Source of the DNA: a virus
Reading direction: 5' to 3' (one strand)
Virus record (IMG/VR): IMGVR_UViG_3300031746_000050
Span: 1 to 42,865 of that record
Length of the DNA stretch: 42,865 nt
Shown here piece by piece: positions 8,300 to 14,585 of this stretch (positions within the stretch are counted from its first letter, which is position 1; every line of letters begins with the position of its first letter). The translations under genes were made by a program, and so were the position numbers. The notes beneath the pieces are model-generated. The model did not search any database, was not told the origin of the DNA, and was given only the letters and a program-made list of their open reading frames with translations.

Positions 8300-8398
8300 G
8301 GGGGCGTAAGGTTATCGAGGGGTAAGTCCTCCTTAATATTATAGACTGAAAGAGTAAGGCGGCACTCGACTCGGGTTCGATTCCCGACGCCTCCACCA
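8300..8398 (+). tRNA. tRNA/tmRNA-like RNA with encoded CCA
   Basis: The acceptor stem GGGGGCG (8300-8306) pairs with CGCCTCC (8388-8394, one G-U), followed by A and CCA. The T arm is perfect: TCGGG, loop TTCGATT, CCCGA (8371-8387). The 5' portion (AGGTTATCGAGGGG) resembles the D-loop side of tmRNA. The middle does not give normal D and anticodon arms: CCTTA (8331-8335) pairs with TAAGG (8355-8359) around a 19-nt loop. At 99 nt it is too long for an ordinary tRNA and far too short for a whole tmRNA. It starts 1 nt after the phosphoesterase stop. It could be an unusual tRNA, a reduced tmRNA, or a tRNA mimic. Confidence 0.6.
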
Positions 8399-8545
8399 TA
8401 TAGGTAAAGAATACAGAATTGTTTCCTGAGTCAATAATTCGGCGGGTATAGTATCATTTATATTACATCAGGGATGCACAAAACTAAAGCGATACACATT
8501 TTAATAAGTGTAAGCAGTTAAGACCAATAATAAAGGAGAAAATTA

Positions 8546-8713
8546 ATGATTTCCGATATAAAAGTAAATAAATTAATTAAAGATTTAGAAGTAGAAAAAG
8601 AACGTTATAGATTCGATGGTGTAGGAACCTATGCCTTATTAACCAAAATTATTAAAAGAATAAAAGAAGCAGAGACTGGTTATCTCGATGTTAAAGAATT
8701 TTATAAAGAATAA
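8546..8713 (+). CDS. Small helical protein, unknown
   Basis: 55 residues, ATG after AAAGGAG. Lysine- and glutamate-rich (MISDIKVNKLIKDL...). The composition suggests two or three helices and no membrane segment. The stretch 8399-8545 between the tRNA-like RNA and this gene shows no convincing gene or terminator. Confidence 0.55.
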   Translation: MISDIKVNKLIKDLEVEKERYRFDGVGTYALLTKIIKRIKEAETGYLDVKEFYKE

Positions 8714-8762
8714 ATAATTAACGCTTTATAATTTTAAGTATAATATTTTGGAGTATATTAAA

Positions 8763-8870
8763 ATGACCTATGAAGAAATATTAGATACTTTCGAGGATGC
8801 AACCGAACAGGAGAAATTAGAATTGGAATTGGAGATATTGGGTCGTCTATTATATTATACCGGCGACTAA
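8763..8870 (+). CDS. Putative 35-residue acidic peptide
   Basis: ATG at 8763 with a weak GGAG 12 nt upstream. Highly acidic helix (TYEEILDTFEDATEQEKLELE...) ending YYTGD. It sits between small genes just upstream of the endolysin. No family recognised; coding is plausible from codon use only. Confidence 0.4.
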   Translation: MTYEEILDTFEDATEQEKLELELEILGRLLYYTGD

Positions 8871-8977
8871 TATATTAGATTCAGTAAACGTTGATTATAC
8901 CGTAATGAACGAAGATGTTATTTATAGCACTTTCGGGAAATATGTCGTCTTTATGTATAGGAATGAGAGGAGAAGAT

Positions 8978-9511
8978 ATGAATTTTAGACAATGGTGGGT
9001 AGTAAGACAATTAAAAGATATTGCCTATGAGGTAAAAAAGATTTCTGGTTTTCCTGCCTCTGCTTTTATTTCTCAGGCTATCTGGGAAACGGGATGGTTA
9101 AAATATATACCTTGCGATACTATAACTAAAAAGAAATCTAATAATATTCTGGGCATAAAAGCTAAACCGGGGAAATATGAAGGAACGAATGGTTATGTAA
9201 CTTGTGGGACTCACGAATGGGATAAAGTATTAAATAAGTATATTTTTATACCAAAGGCAACCTTTAGAGCATACTTTACTTATAAAGAATGTATGTTGGA
9301 TTATGTGAACGTAATAAAAAATTCAACGATAATTATAGGTGGCGTAGAATTAAAAAGATACAGAAGGGCACTTACCAACGAGGCTTTAAGAGATATGCGG
9401 ATCTTCATTCAGGAAATTTGGGAAGCCGGATATGCAACCGATAAATTTTATCCGGCAAATGTTATTAAAATAGCGGAAAAGTGTGGGTTAATACCTAAAA
9501 TAATGGGTTAA
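8978..9511 (+). CDS. Endolysin, GH73 N-acetylglucosaminidase-like
   Basis: 177 residues. It resembles the FlgJ/LytG glucosaminidase domain: SAFISQAIWETGW supplies the catalytic glutamate (E37), NNILGIKA (56-62) and YATDKFYPANVIKI near the C-terminus are family landmarks. It would cleave the glycan strands of peptidoglycan for lysis. ATG 8978 is preferred over an in-frame ATG at 8915 because AGAGGAGA lies 4-11 nt before it. There is no signal peptide, so release would need a holin such as those encoded at 6684-7174. There is no separate wall-binding domain. Confidence 0.85.
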   Translation: MNFRQWWVVRQLKDIAYEVKKISGFPASAFISQAIWETGWLKYIPCDTITKKKSNNILGIKAKPGKYEGTNGYVTCGTHEWDKVLNKYIFIPKATFRAYFTYKECMLDYVNVIKNSTIIIGGVELKRYRRALTNEALRDMRIFIQEIWEAGYATDKFYPANVIKIAEKCGLIPKIMG

Positions 9512-9645
9512 AAAGGTCAAATGCCACCAGACGCATAATTACATAGCTACAATGCGAAAGAAGATTTTGAAGGTCATAAAGTACATAAATAAGGACGAAA
9601 GCGGGACAAAAAAGGACAATGTGTCCCTCTAAGAAGGATAAAATA

Positions 9646-10122
9646 ATGAAATCTATACTTATATCAAGGACGATTATCTTAACATTATTTTTCATAAGTC
9701 TATTTTTTATAACTGGTTTAAGTGATGAGATAAAATTTGTAGAACTAACCATTGATAATTTTCAAGAAGAAATTTTGGAAAGTAATATCCCCGTCGTAAT
9801 AGATTTTTGGGCTTCCTGGTGTAAACCTTGTGAGACGATGTCATCTATCATTGAGAGGTTGGCTGAGTTTCATAAAGATAAAGTTAAATTTGTAAAAATA
9901 AATGTAGACAAGAATAGAAAATTATTAGAGAAGTTTAGACCTTTGAGAGGATTACCATTATTGGTTTTTTATAAGAATGGGAAGGAAGTGGACAGGATTG
10001 TAGGACTTGTGCCATTCACTATTATTAACAATAAAATAATATTTCTATTAAAAGAAGAAAAGAAAGAGAAAAAGAAGGATAGTTGTGATGATGGAACTTG
10101 TGATCCGCCACCAGGGTACTAA
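9646..10122 (+). CDS. Membrane-anchored or exported thioredoxin-like protein
   Basis: 158 residues from ATG 9646 (AGAAGGA upstream). The N-terminal hydrophobic segment (residues 8-24) reads as a signal peptide or anchor. The thioredoxin fold follows, with WASWCKPC (active-site C59 and C62) and the cis-proline loop RGLPLLVF (P104). The C-terminus is lysine-rich and ends with a second cysteine pair in SCDDGTC plus a PPPGY tail. It probably acts outside the cytoplasm as a thiol oxidoreductase, perhaps on virion, lysis or host-envelope disulfides. A 5-bp palindrome, GGACA-ATG-TGTCC (9614-9626), lies just upstream. Confidence 0.85.
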   Translation: MKSILISRTIILTLFFISLFFITGLSDEIKFVELTIDNFQEEILESNIPVVIDFWASWCKPCETMSSIIERLAEFHKDKVKFVKINVDKNRKLLEKFRPLRGLPLLVFYKNGKEVDRIVGLVPFTIINNKIIFLLKEEKKEKKKDSCDDGTCDPPPGY

Positions 10123-10143
10123 ATGGAAAGAAGGTAAAAAATA

Positions 10144-10236
10144 ATGGAATTTGTAATGGAATTTTTGGCTAAATATTGGTGGGTTTTAGTAACTATAGTT
10201 CTTATTGTATTATTATTTTATCCGAAAGAAAAATAA
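10144..10236 (+). CDS. 30-residue single-TM peptide
   Basis: ATG 10144 after AGAAGG. Almost the whole peptide is one hydrophobic helix (KYWWVLVTIVLIVLLFY) with a lysine-rich end. It is typical of tiny phage membrane proteins and could assist lysis. No family assigned. Confidence 0.5.
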   Translation: MEFVMEFLAKYWWVLVTIVLIVLLFYPKEK

Positions 10237-10255
10237 AGAAATGGAGATGATTAAA

Positions 10256-10438
10256 ATGACAATTATGCAAGAAACTACTATAGTCAGGGCAAAAATATAT
10301 TCTGAACCTGTGGTAGATGTAATTGAATGGGAATGTCCTAAATGTGGACAAAATCAAAAAGAATATACCTATCATATTGAGGATAGAAAAGAATTGTATT
10401 GTGAACGTTGTGACAAAAGTTTTATAAGAGAAAATTAA
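10256..10438 (+). CDS. Small zinc-ribbon protein
   Basis: 60 residues. ATG 10256 follows GGAGATGATTAAA; upstream in-frame ATGs lack such a site. Two metal-binding pairs, ECPKCGQ and YCERCD, separated by about 20 residues, make a zinc ribbon covering most of the protein. Function unknown; possibly nucleic-acid or protein binding. Confidence 0.65.
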   Translation: MTIMQETTIVRAKIYSEPVVDVIEWECPKCGQNQKEYTYHIEDRKELYCERCDKSFIREN

Positions 10439-10498
10439 AAATAAATATAAAAAAGTTGGGATGGGAACAAAAATTTAAGAGAAAGGAGATGAAATAAA

Positions 10499-10675
10499 GT
10501 GGAAGATGTTATTCTTATAGTAATTCGTGCAATGGCTATAGTAGGAGAAAAAGGTATTCACTCTCTATTAGATTCGGTAAATAATGCAGTTATTAAAAGT
10601 CCGAATAAGATTGATAACGAGTTATTTAAAATTGTATTGGATTCAATTAAATCTTATGTCCCAAAAAACGTATAG
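10499..10675 (+). CDS. Small hydrophobic/helical protein, unknown
   Basis: 58 residues, start GTG with GAAAGGAGATG about 10 nt upstream. N-terminal hydrophobic stretch (residues 4-14, VILIVIRAMAI) then a soluble helical part. No family recognised. Confidence 0.55.
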   Translation: MEDVILIVIRAMAIVGEKGIHSLLDSVNNAVIKSPNKIDNELFKIVLDSIKSYVPKNV

Positions 10676-10704
10676 TAGAGGTTAATCCCAGTTACTGGAA
10701 TGCT

Positions 10705-10941
10705 ATGGGATATATATTGGGGTTATATGCTTTATATTGGTTCAAAAAATTGAAGTTAGATATAAAATACCAGAAAGAGATTGAGGAATGGTTATTATAT
10801 ACGAAGCAGGAAAAGTTTAGCAAAAAATTAGATAGACAAATGTTGGCAGAAATAGAAAGATATATGAGTGGAAAAAAGTCTATTGAAGAATTAATAAAAG
10901 AGAAATTTCCTCAAATATTACATCCTATAGAGTATCCTTAA
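10705..10941 (+). CDS. Small membrane-associated protein, unknown
   Basis: 78 residues. A short hydrophobic N-terminus (GYILGLYALYWF) is followed by an amphipathic, lysine-rich helical region. The start at ATG 10705 has only a weak site, and the frame stays open upstream, so the N-terminus is uncertain. It is the last gene before the terminator that closes the late operon. Confidence 0.5.
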   Translation: MGYILGLYALYWFKKLKLDIKYQKEIEEWLLYTKQEKFSKKLDRQMLAEIERYMSGKKSIEELIKEKFPQILHPIEYP

Positions 10942-10984
10942 ACCCGAAGCTGGCGGGAAATCCAGCCTTCATTTTTTCCTCCTG

Positions 10985-11020
10985 AAAGACCGGGAACACC
11001 TCCGCCCGGTCTTTTTTATT
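10985..11020 (+). terminator. Strong Rho-independent terminator ending the late operon
   Basis: AAAGACCGGG (10985-10994) pairs perfectly with CCCGGTCTTT (11005-11014) around a 10-nt loop, followed by a T run. A weaker GC hairpin (GAAGCTGG with CCAGCCTTC) lies just upstream at about 10945-10970. It sits about 80 nt before the promoter of the regulator gene, so it insulates the two. Confidence 0.9.
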
Positions 11021-11023
11021 TAT

Positions 11024-11083
11024 AGCAAGATATTACCTAAAAACAGCACTTTTTAATTAAAAGAAAAGCAAGATATTACCTAA
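11024..11083 (+). repeat. Direct repeats upstream of the regulator promoter, operator candidates
   Basis: The 17-mer AGCAAGATATTACCTAA occurs at 11024-11040 and again at 11067-11083, 43 nt apart. CCTAAAAA (11036-11043) is also inverted as TTTTTAGG (11087-11094). A third partial AAGATATT lies in the promoter spacer (11107-11114). Spacing and position suit binding sites for the HTH protein or a host regulator. Confidence 0.55.
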
Positions 11084-11100
11084 CTATTTTTAGGAAATGC

Positions 11101-11129
11101 TTGACAAAGATATTTTCATTTGATATTAT
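11101..11129 (+). promoter_or_regulatory. Consensus sigma70 promoter, leaderless
   Basis: TTGACA (11101-11106), 17-nt spacer, TATTAT (11124-11129). The ATG of the HTH gene begins at 11136, so the transcript should start at or within a base or two of the start codon. There is no Shine-Dalgarno. Confidence 0.85.
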
Positions 11130-11135
11130 TAGCAT

Positions 11136-11336
11136 ATGATAAAAGATGAAAGAATCCTAAAGTTAAAAGAAATTGTTGATAAGCATCAGATTAGTCCTGT
11201 AACTATGGCTCATATTGTTGGGATAAGTTTACCCACTTATTACAGATACATAAAGGGTGAAACTGTCCCGCATAGTCGGAATACTAGAGACATAATAGAT
11301 AGAATTATAGAAGAATATAATTTTAAAAAACTATAA
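11136..11336 (+). CDS. HTH (Cro/CI-like) transcriptional regulator
   Basis: 66 residues, a single helix-turn-helix domain: SPVTMAHIVGISLPTYYRYIK (about 20-40) has the pattern of helices 2 and 3 in Cro/XRE proteins. It is first in the early operon and is made from a near-consensus promoter with no leader, as for the lambda cI maintenance transcript. CATATGAT overlaps its own start codon (11133-11140) and recurs twice at 11423-11443, suggesting autoregulation. No partner repressor of opposite orientation is present. Confidence 0.75.
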   Translation: MIKDERILKLKEIVDKHQISPVTMAHIVGISLPTYYRYIKGETVPHSRNTRDIIDRIIEEYNFKKL

Positions 11337-11344
11337 TAAAAGGA

Positions 11345-11530
11345 GAAAACCGCTATGGTGCTCAAATATCCAAATTAATAACAATAGAATATTTTGGATA
11401 TCTGGGGAACGTCCTATAATATATCATATGTAAATCATATGATAATATAAAAAATAAAATTAAATAGCCAGATAATTAACCAGATATCCCAAACAGGTTG
11501 CGGTTTTCCTGTTAGATGTCTGGTTTTTTA
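11345..11530 (+). promoter_or_regulatory. Attenuator-like leader with alternative hairpins and terminator
   Basis: Four pairings compete. ATATCCAAA (11366-11374) pairs with TTTGGATAT (11393-11401). GGATATCTGG (11396-11405) pairs perfectly with CCAGATATCC (11480-11489). GAAAACCGC (11345-11353) pairs with GCGGTTTTC (11500-11508). The terminator arms 11480-11497 and 11508-11523 (CCAGATAT..ACAGG with CCTGTT..TGTCTGG) precede six Ts. The second and third pairings each exclude the terminator. The leader peptide lies in the first arm. It is placed between the regulator and the whole early operon. Confidence 0.65.
11355..11378 (+). CDS. 7-codon leader peptide
   Basis: AAAGGAG is followed after 9 nt by ATG and the reading frame MVLKYPN, then TAA. 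The last codons overlap the 5' arm of the first hairpin (11366-11374). This is the layout of ribosome-dependent attenuation leaders. Coding is inferred from the ribosome site and position only. Confidence 0.5.
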   Translation: MVLKYPN

Positions 11531-11556
11531 TTTGGCTTATTTTATTTTAAATTGCC

Positions 11557-11672
11557 TGCCCTGTGGCGTTCTGGCGAAAACGCTTATATCAATTCAAGTG
11601 ATTCGGGCAAAGCCGAATGGCGACGACAAAAAGCACGACCAGTTAAAACAGGTTCGAATCCTGTCAGGGCAG
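11557..11672 (+). tRNA. tRNA-like fold with UCA in the anticodon position
   Basis: Acceptor TGCCCTG (11557-11563) pairs with CAGGGCA (11665-11671), and the helix extends outward to 10 bp. The D-arm is GCGT..ACGC with GG in the loop. ATCA (11588-11591) pairs with TGAT (11599-11602) around ATTCAAG, placing TCA at 34-36. A 6-bp variable-type arm, ATTCGG..CCGAAT, follows, and the T arm is ACAGG-TTCGAAT-CCTGT. It departs from a normal tRNA: 3 extra bases before the anticodon stem, about 29 bases before the T arm, no encoded CCA. UCA would read UGA. A true suppressor or selenocysteine-like tRNA is possible; so is a tRNA mimic. Confidence 0.55.
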
Positions 11673-11697
11673 GCATATAGAAAGGAGGTGAAAAACA

Positions 11698-11898
11698 ATG
11701 AAATTAAATTGGGGAGAAGCAGAATATAATTATTTCCACAAAAAAATCCCAGTAGTAGAGAAAGAAAGTTGGCTAACTAAACTAATCGATAAATATTTCT
11801 TCTGGATTTTATTGGGAATATTAATTACTGCTAATGTTTGGGTTTGGTGGGGGATATACCAGCTTCATTTGTTTCAAATATTTGTGAGGTCGATTTAA
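11698..11898 (+). CDS. Small single-TM protein
   Basis: 66 residues, ATG after AAAGGAGGTG. A soluble N-terminal part of about 35 residues precedes one strong aromatic TM helix (about 38-57, FFWILLGILITANVWVWWG). First gene after the attenuator and tRNA-like element. No family recognised. Confidence 0.6.
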   Translation: MKLNWGEAEYNYFHKKIPVVEKESWLTKLIDKYFFWILLGILITANVWVWWGIYQLHLFQIFVRSI

Positions 11899-11926
11899 AA
11901 AATATTAATTATGGAGGTTAAATGAA

Positions 11927-12175
11927 ATGAAAATAAGTGAAATTAAAAGTGGAGAGATTTTTTGTATAGGTGGAACTAAATCTTATCCGAAATTAAAACT
12001 TGATGTTGGATATGTAGATATGAGAGATGAGATAAGAAAAGATGACGAATCTACTATGAATAATTTTGATTGTAGATTAATGACCAATGAAGAAGTTGAA
12101 ACTGAATTTAAAAAATATGGGATGAGTATGGATGATGTAAAAGAAATTAAAGAATATTATTTAATTAGGAGGTAA
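11927..12175 (+). CDS. Conserved-looking small protein, unknown
   Basis: 82 residues, ATG 11927 after GGAGG. Mixed alpha/beta composition, acidic, with a pattern like small phage early proteins (KSGEIFCIGG..SYPKLKL). No motif I can assign. Ends 5 nt before the next gene. Confidence 0.6.
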   Translation: MKISEIKSGEIFCIGGTKSYPKLKLDVGYVDMRDEIRKDDESTMNNFDCRLMTNEEVETEFKKYGMSMDDVKEIKEYYLIRR

Positions 12176-12180
12176 ATGAA

Positions 12181-12351
12181 ATGTCGAACGGTCATTTAGT
12201 AAAGTATTTAGCACAGGAGAAGGGAATTAGTATTGAAGAAGCGGAAAAAGTATGTGAGGAGAGAAAGAATTTTAGAAGATATTTTAAAGATTTAGATTTT
12301 TTAGGATTAAATAAAAATAGAAAAATGGAGGTTTTAAAAAATGGAAAATAA
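12181..12351 (+). CDS. Small helical protein, unknown
   Basis: 56 residues with GGAGG upstream. The sequence (VKYLAQEKGISIEEAEKVCEE) suggests a small three-helix or HTH-like fold. Its 3' end overlaps the Gam-like gene by 11 nt, so the two are probably translationally coupled. Confidence 0.55.
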   Translation: MSNGHLVKYLAQEKGISIEEAEKVCEERKNFRRYFKDLDFLGLNKNRKMEVLKNGK

Positions 12352-12889
12352 TGGAATTAAAAATTCAGTAGAAGAAGATTTAAAAGAAGTTAGAAAATGT
12401 AAATTGGATATTCTAATTCTACAAAGGCAAAATGAAGAACTTTGTCAAAAAAATAATGCAGAGATTACAAGATTAACTACAGTAATTGAGGATAGATTAT
12501 TTCAAGCAGAGGACGATTTGAAAAAATCCGTTGTTAATGAATTGAAAACAATCAAAGTAAAGACAGAAGAATTTAATACATTGTGGTGTAAAGGTATAGA
12601 ACTTCTTGCTATAGAAAAGCGGAAAATAGAAACTCCTGCAGGTTCAGTTACTTATAAACTTATGCCGGATAGTTGGGAATACGACCTTACTAAATTATTT
12701 AAATGGGCTAAAGAAGATGAGGACAGAAAAGAGAAGTATATTAAAGTAGTTGAAGAATTTAAGAAAGCCGTATTAAAGGATGATATTACAAAAGGATTGC
12801 TAACTTATGATGATATGGTTGACGAAGGATTGACTATAAAGAAACAAGAACCTAAATTTAATTACAAGTTAAATGGGGGTGTGCTATGA
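12341..12889 (+). CDS. Gam-like host-nuclease inhibitor
   Basis: 182 residues. A long N-terminal coiled coil (about 10-70) leads to a short beta segment ETPAGSVTYKLMPDSWEYD (about 99-117), then helices. This is the layout of the Mu Gam family, which binds DNA ends and blocks RecBCD-type exonucleases. It sits two genes before a candidate annealing protein, as Gam does in recombination cassettes. The family call rests on architecture and the beta motif, not on catalytic residues. Confidence 0.6.
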   Translation: MENNGIKNSVEEDLKEVRKCKLDILILQRQNEELCQKNNAEITRLTTVIEDRLFQAEDDLKKSVVNELKTIKVKTEEFNTLWCKGIELLAIEKRKIETPAGSVTYKLMPDSWEYDLTKLFKWAKEDEDRKEKYIKVVEEFKKAVLKDDITKGLLTYDDMVDEGLTIKKQEPKFNYKLNGGVL

Positions 12890-13095
12890 AATTAACTATC
12901 GAAGAATTTGAAGGAATGTGTGAAAAGGCAGGAGTTAAAAAAGAATCTTTATGCGATACGGTTTTTACAAGACAATTTAAAGAAGAAAAAGAGCATAAGA
13001 TTATCCCGATTAATCCTGAGAAACTTAATGAAATATTAATTAAGATCGGCAGGAGAAAGAAACCAAATCCAAAAGAAATTAAGGAGGTAATTTAA
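12886..13095 (+). CDS. Small charged protein, unknown
   Basis: 69 residues, ATG overlapping the stop of the Gam-like gene by 4 nt (ATGA arrangement). Lysine/glutamate-rich, with a basic C-terminal third. It is flanked by recombination-type genes, so it may be an accessory factor, which is inference. Confidence 0.5.
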   Translation: MKLTIEEFEGMCEKAGVKKESLCDTVFTRQFKEEKEHKIIPINPEKLNEILIKIGRRKKPNPKEIKEVI

Positions 13096-14055
13096 ATGTC
13101 TAATGAAATTTTAACCACTAAAATAATGCCAGTAATGAAAATTGATGAGATGGTTGCAACCTTTGATGAGTATCAAAAATTAAGAGAAAAATTAGAAAGG
13201 GAAGGGGATTTTATAAAATTTTCTACATCACAAGGGGACAAAAAAGCTCCCACTAAACAATGGAGAGTTAAACTGGAAAGATTCTTTGGATTATCGGTAG
13301 AGATAATTAAGGATTGGGATACCAAAGAAGATGACAATTCTATCACCTATCATAAAAGAGCAAGGGTAACACATTTGGGGAGTGGATTATTTCACGAAGC
13401 TACTGGAGCTTGTAATACTAAAGAAAAAGAAAGAGATATGGCTAAAAGATACCATAATGCTGAATCTCACGCTGAAACCAGAGCAAAAAATAGAACGGTT
13501 TTAGAATTTGTAGGGTTTGGTGAAGTATCCGCAGAAGAACTTACGGAAGTTATTCACAATGGAACAAATGAAGACAAAAAAAGTAATCCTGCTACTCCCA
13601 AACAAATAAATTATATCAAAGAAAAAATGATTGGTTCTTCGAAAGCCACCTTAAAAGAAAAACAAGAATGGGAAAAATTAATTGCTGAGGGAATAAGTTT
13701 TGAGGAAGCTTATGAAAAGTTAAGTTGGTGGATGGGAGATAGTAAGAAGGGGATTATTGGGGAAAGGAAAAAAAGAGAGGAAGCAAAAGCAAAAGATAAT
13801 CCAAAAGAAGAAACAAATCCAAATTTAGAGAAAATTGTAATTACTAAAGATGATTTTATTACCTTGGAGGCAATGGCTATTGATGCTCGTTTAGAAACTT
13901 GGGGAGATATTGTTTTAGAAGGTTGTAAAATTCCCTATAAGGATGGACATATCTTTAAGCCAGGAATGGGTGAAGAAGAAGCAAAAAAAGAATTAATAGA
14001 TAATCCAGAAAGGTATTTAGTGCTAGTTAATTATCTAAAGAAAAAAGCAAAATAA
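13096..14055 (+). CDS. Candidate single-strand annealing/recombination protein
   Basis: 319 residues. The N-terminal domain (about 1-150) ends in the motif ETRAKNRTVLEFVGFGEVSAEE, which I have seen in phage and archaeal-virus proteins suspected of a Rad52-like role. A linker with lysine and glutamate repeats and a C-terminal domain follow. ATG directly abuts the preceding stop, with AAGGAGG upstream. The neighbouring Gam-like gene and later VRR-NUC gene support a role in DNA recombination or repair. The assignment is tentative; a structure prediction would decide it. Confidence 0.5.
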   Translation: MSNEILTTKIMPVMKIDEMVATFDEYQKLREKLEREGDFIKFSTSQGDKKAPTKQWRVKLERFFGLSVEIIKDWDTKEDDNSITYHKRARVTHLGSGLFHEATGACNTKEKERDMAKRYHNAESHAETRAKNRTVLEFVGFGEVSAEELTEVIHNGTNEDKKSNPATPKQINYIKEKMIGSSKATLKEKQEWEKLIAEGISFEEAYEKLSWWMGDSKKGIIGERKKREEAKAKDNPKEETNPNLEKIVITKDDFITLEAMAIDARLETWGDIVLEGCKIPYKDGHIFKPGMGEEEAKKELIDNPERYLVLVNYLKKKAK

Positions 14056-14129
14056 GAGGGATAGTTTCTTCATTGCTATCTCTTTTCAAGGGGGGCAAGT
14101 AACGAGACACTAATGAAGACTTGCTCCCC
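14055..14129 (+). terminator. Weak terminator and a second strong hairpin
   Basis: AGAGGGATAG (14055-14064) pairs with CTATCTCTTT (14076-14085) and runs into Ts. Immediately after, GGGGGGCAAGT (14090-14100) pairs with ACTTGCTCCCC (14119-14129), a GC-rich 11-bp stem without a T run. Together they may reduce transcription into the mini-protein cluster or mark an RNA-processing site. Confidence 0.5.
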
Positions 14130-14175
14130 TCGCAATTATATTCATTATAAAAATTTATTAAATAAGGAGAAAAAA

Positions 14176-14331
14176 ATGAAAATAATAAAAGTTGATAAAT
14201 GCCTTCATTGCCCTTATTTTTTCGATATATGGGAATTTAGATGTAGATTTAATGGTTGCAAAATAATAGATCCATACAAAGAAGATATTCCTGTTGGTTG
14301 TGCTTTGAATGATAAGGATAGGGAGGGATAA
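14176..14331 (+). CDS. Cysteine-cluster mini-protein
   Basis: 51 residues from ATG 14176 (AAGGAG upstream). CLHCPYF and RCRFNGC, plus a later VGC, form a likely zinc or iron-sulfur knuckle like those in small phage Cys-rich proteins. The first of a chain of tiny genes. Confidence 0.6.
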   Translation: MKIIKVDKCLHCPYFFDIWEFRCRFNGCKIIDPYKEDIPVGCALNDKDREG

Positions 14332-14334
14332 AAG

Positions 14335-14439
14335 ATGTTATTAATAATAGTCCCAATTATTATGTTTATTGGTTCTTTACTTGGTTATTCTTATGCAACA
14401 GATGTAAGGTTGAATCAATTAAGGAGGAGGAAAAGATGA
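14335..14439 (+). CDS. 34-residue single-TM peptide
   Basis: ATG after GGGAGGGATAAAAG. One hydrophobic helix (residues 2-20) and a strongly basic end (LRRRKR). The stop overlaps the next start by 4 nt. Confidence 0.5.
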   Translation: MLLIIVPIIMFIGSLLGYSYATDVRLNQLRRRKR

Positions 14440-14585
14440 AAGATTGTAAAAATTGTAAATGGTTTGAAAAGGGAAATTTTATGAATTTTTGCAATAAGGA
14501 GAAATGTGGTATTTTTTTAACTTTACCTAAAGCTGGATGTATTATATGTCAAGATTGGGAAAAGAAGGAAAAAAAATCACAATGA
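14436..14585 (+). CDS. Cysteine-cluster mini-protein
   Basis: 49 residues, AAGGAGGAGG upstream. Cysteines come as CKNC, C..KEKC and CIIC around aromatic residues (KWFEKGNF), a pattern similar to the 14176-14331 product, so the two may be diverged paralogues. The stop overlaps the next ATG. Confidence 0.55.
   Translation: MKDCKNCKWFEKGNFMNFCNKEKCGIFLTLPKAGCIICQDWEKKEKKSQ

Noticed and set aside
9614-9626. GGACA-ATG-TGTCC palindrome as an operator
   Set aside because: A single short site with no repeat elsewhere and no promoter beside it; kept only as a remark in the thioredoxin entry.
9552-9632. 26-residue basic peptide before the thioredoxin gene
   Set aside because: No ribosome site, and a palindrome lies within it. 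Not supported strongly enough to list as a gene.
11340-11530. T-box riboswitch
   Set aside because: No T-box bulge sequence (the AGGGTGGNACCGCG-type motif) and no stem I pattern were found. The layout fits leader-peptide attenuation better.
11588-11602. Recoding of UGA across the genome
   Set aside because: Several well-supported genes end in TGA (for example 16978-16980, 24155-24157 and 14437-14439) and no clear gene needs TGA read-through. The UCA element may still be a suppressor.
11532-11729. 65-codon frame over the tRNA-like element
   Set aside because: No ribosome site, and the codons run through the acceptor and T arms of the folded RNA. The real gene starts at 11698.
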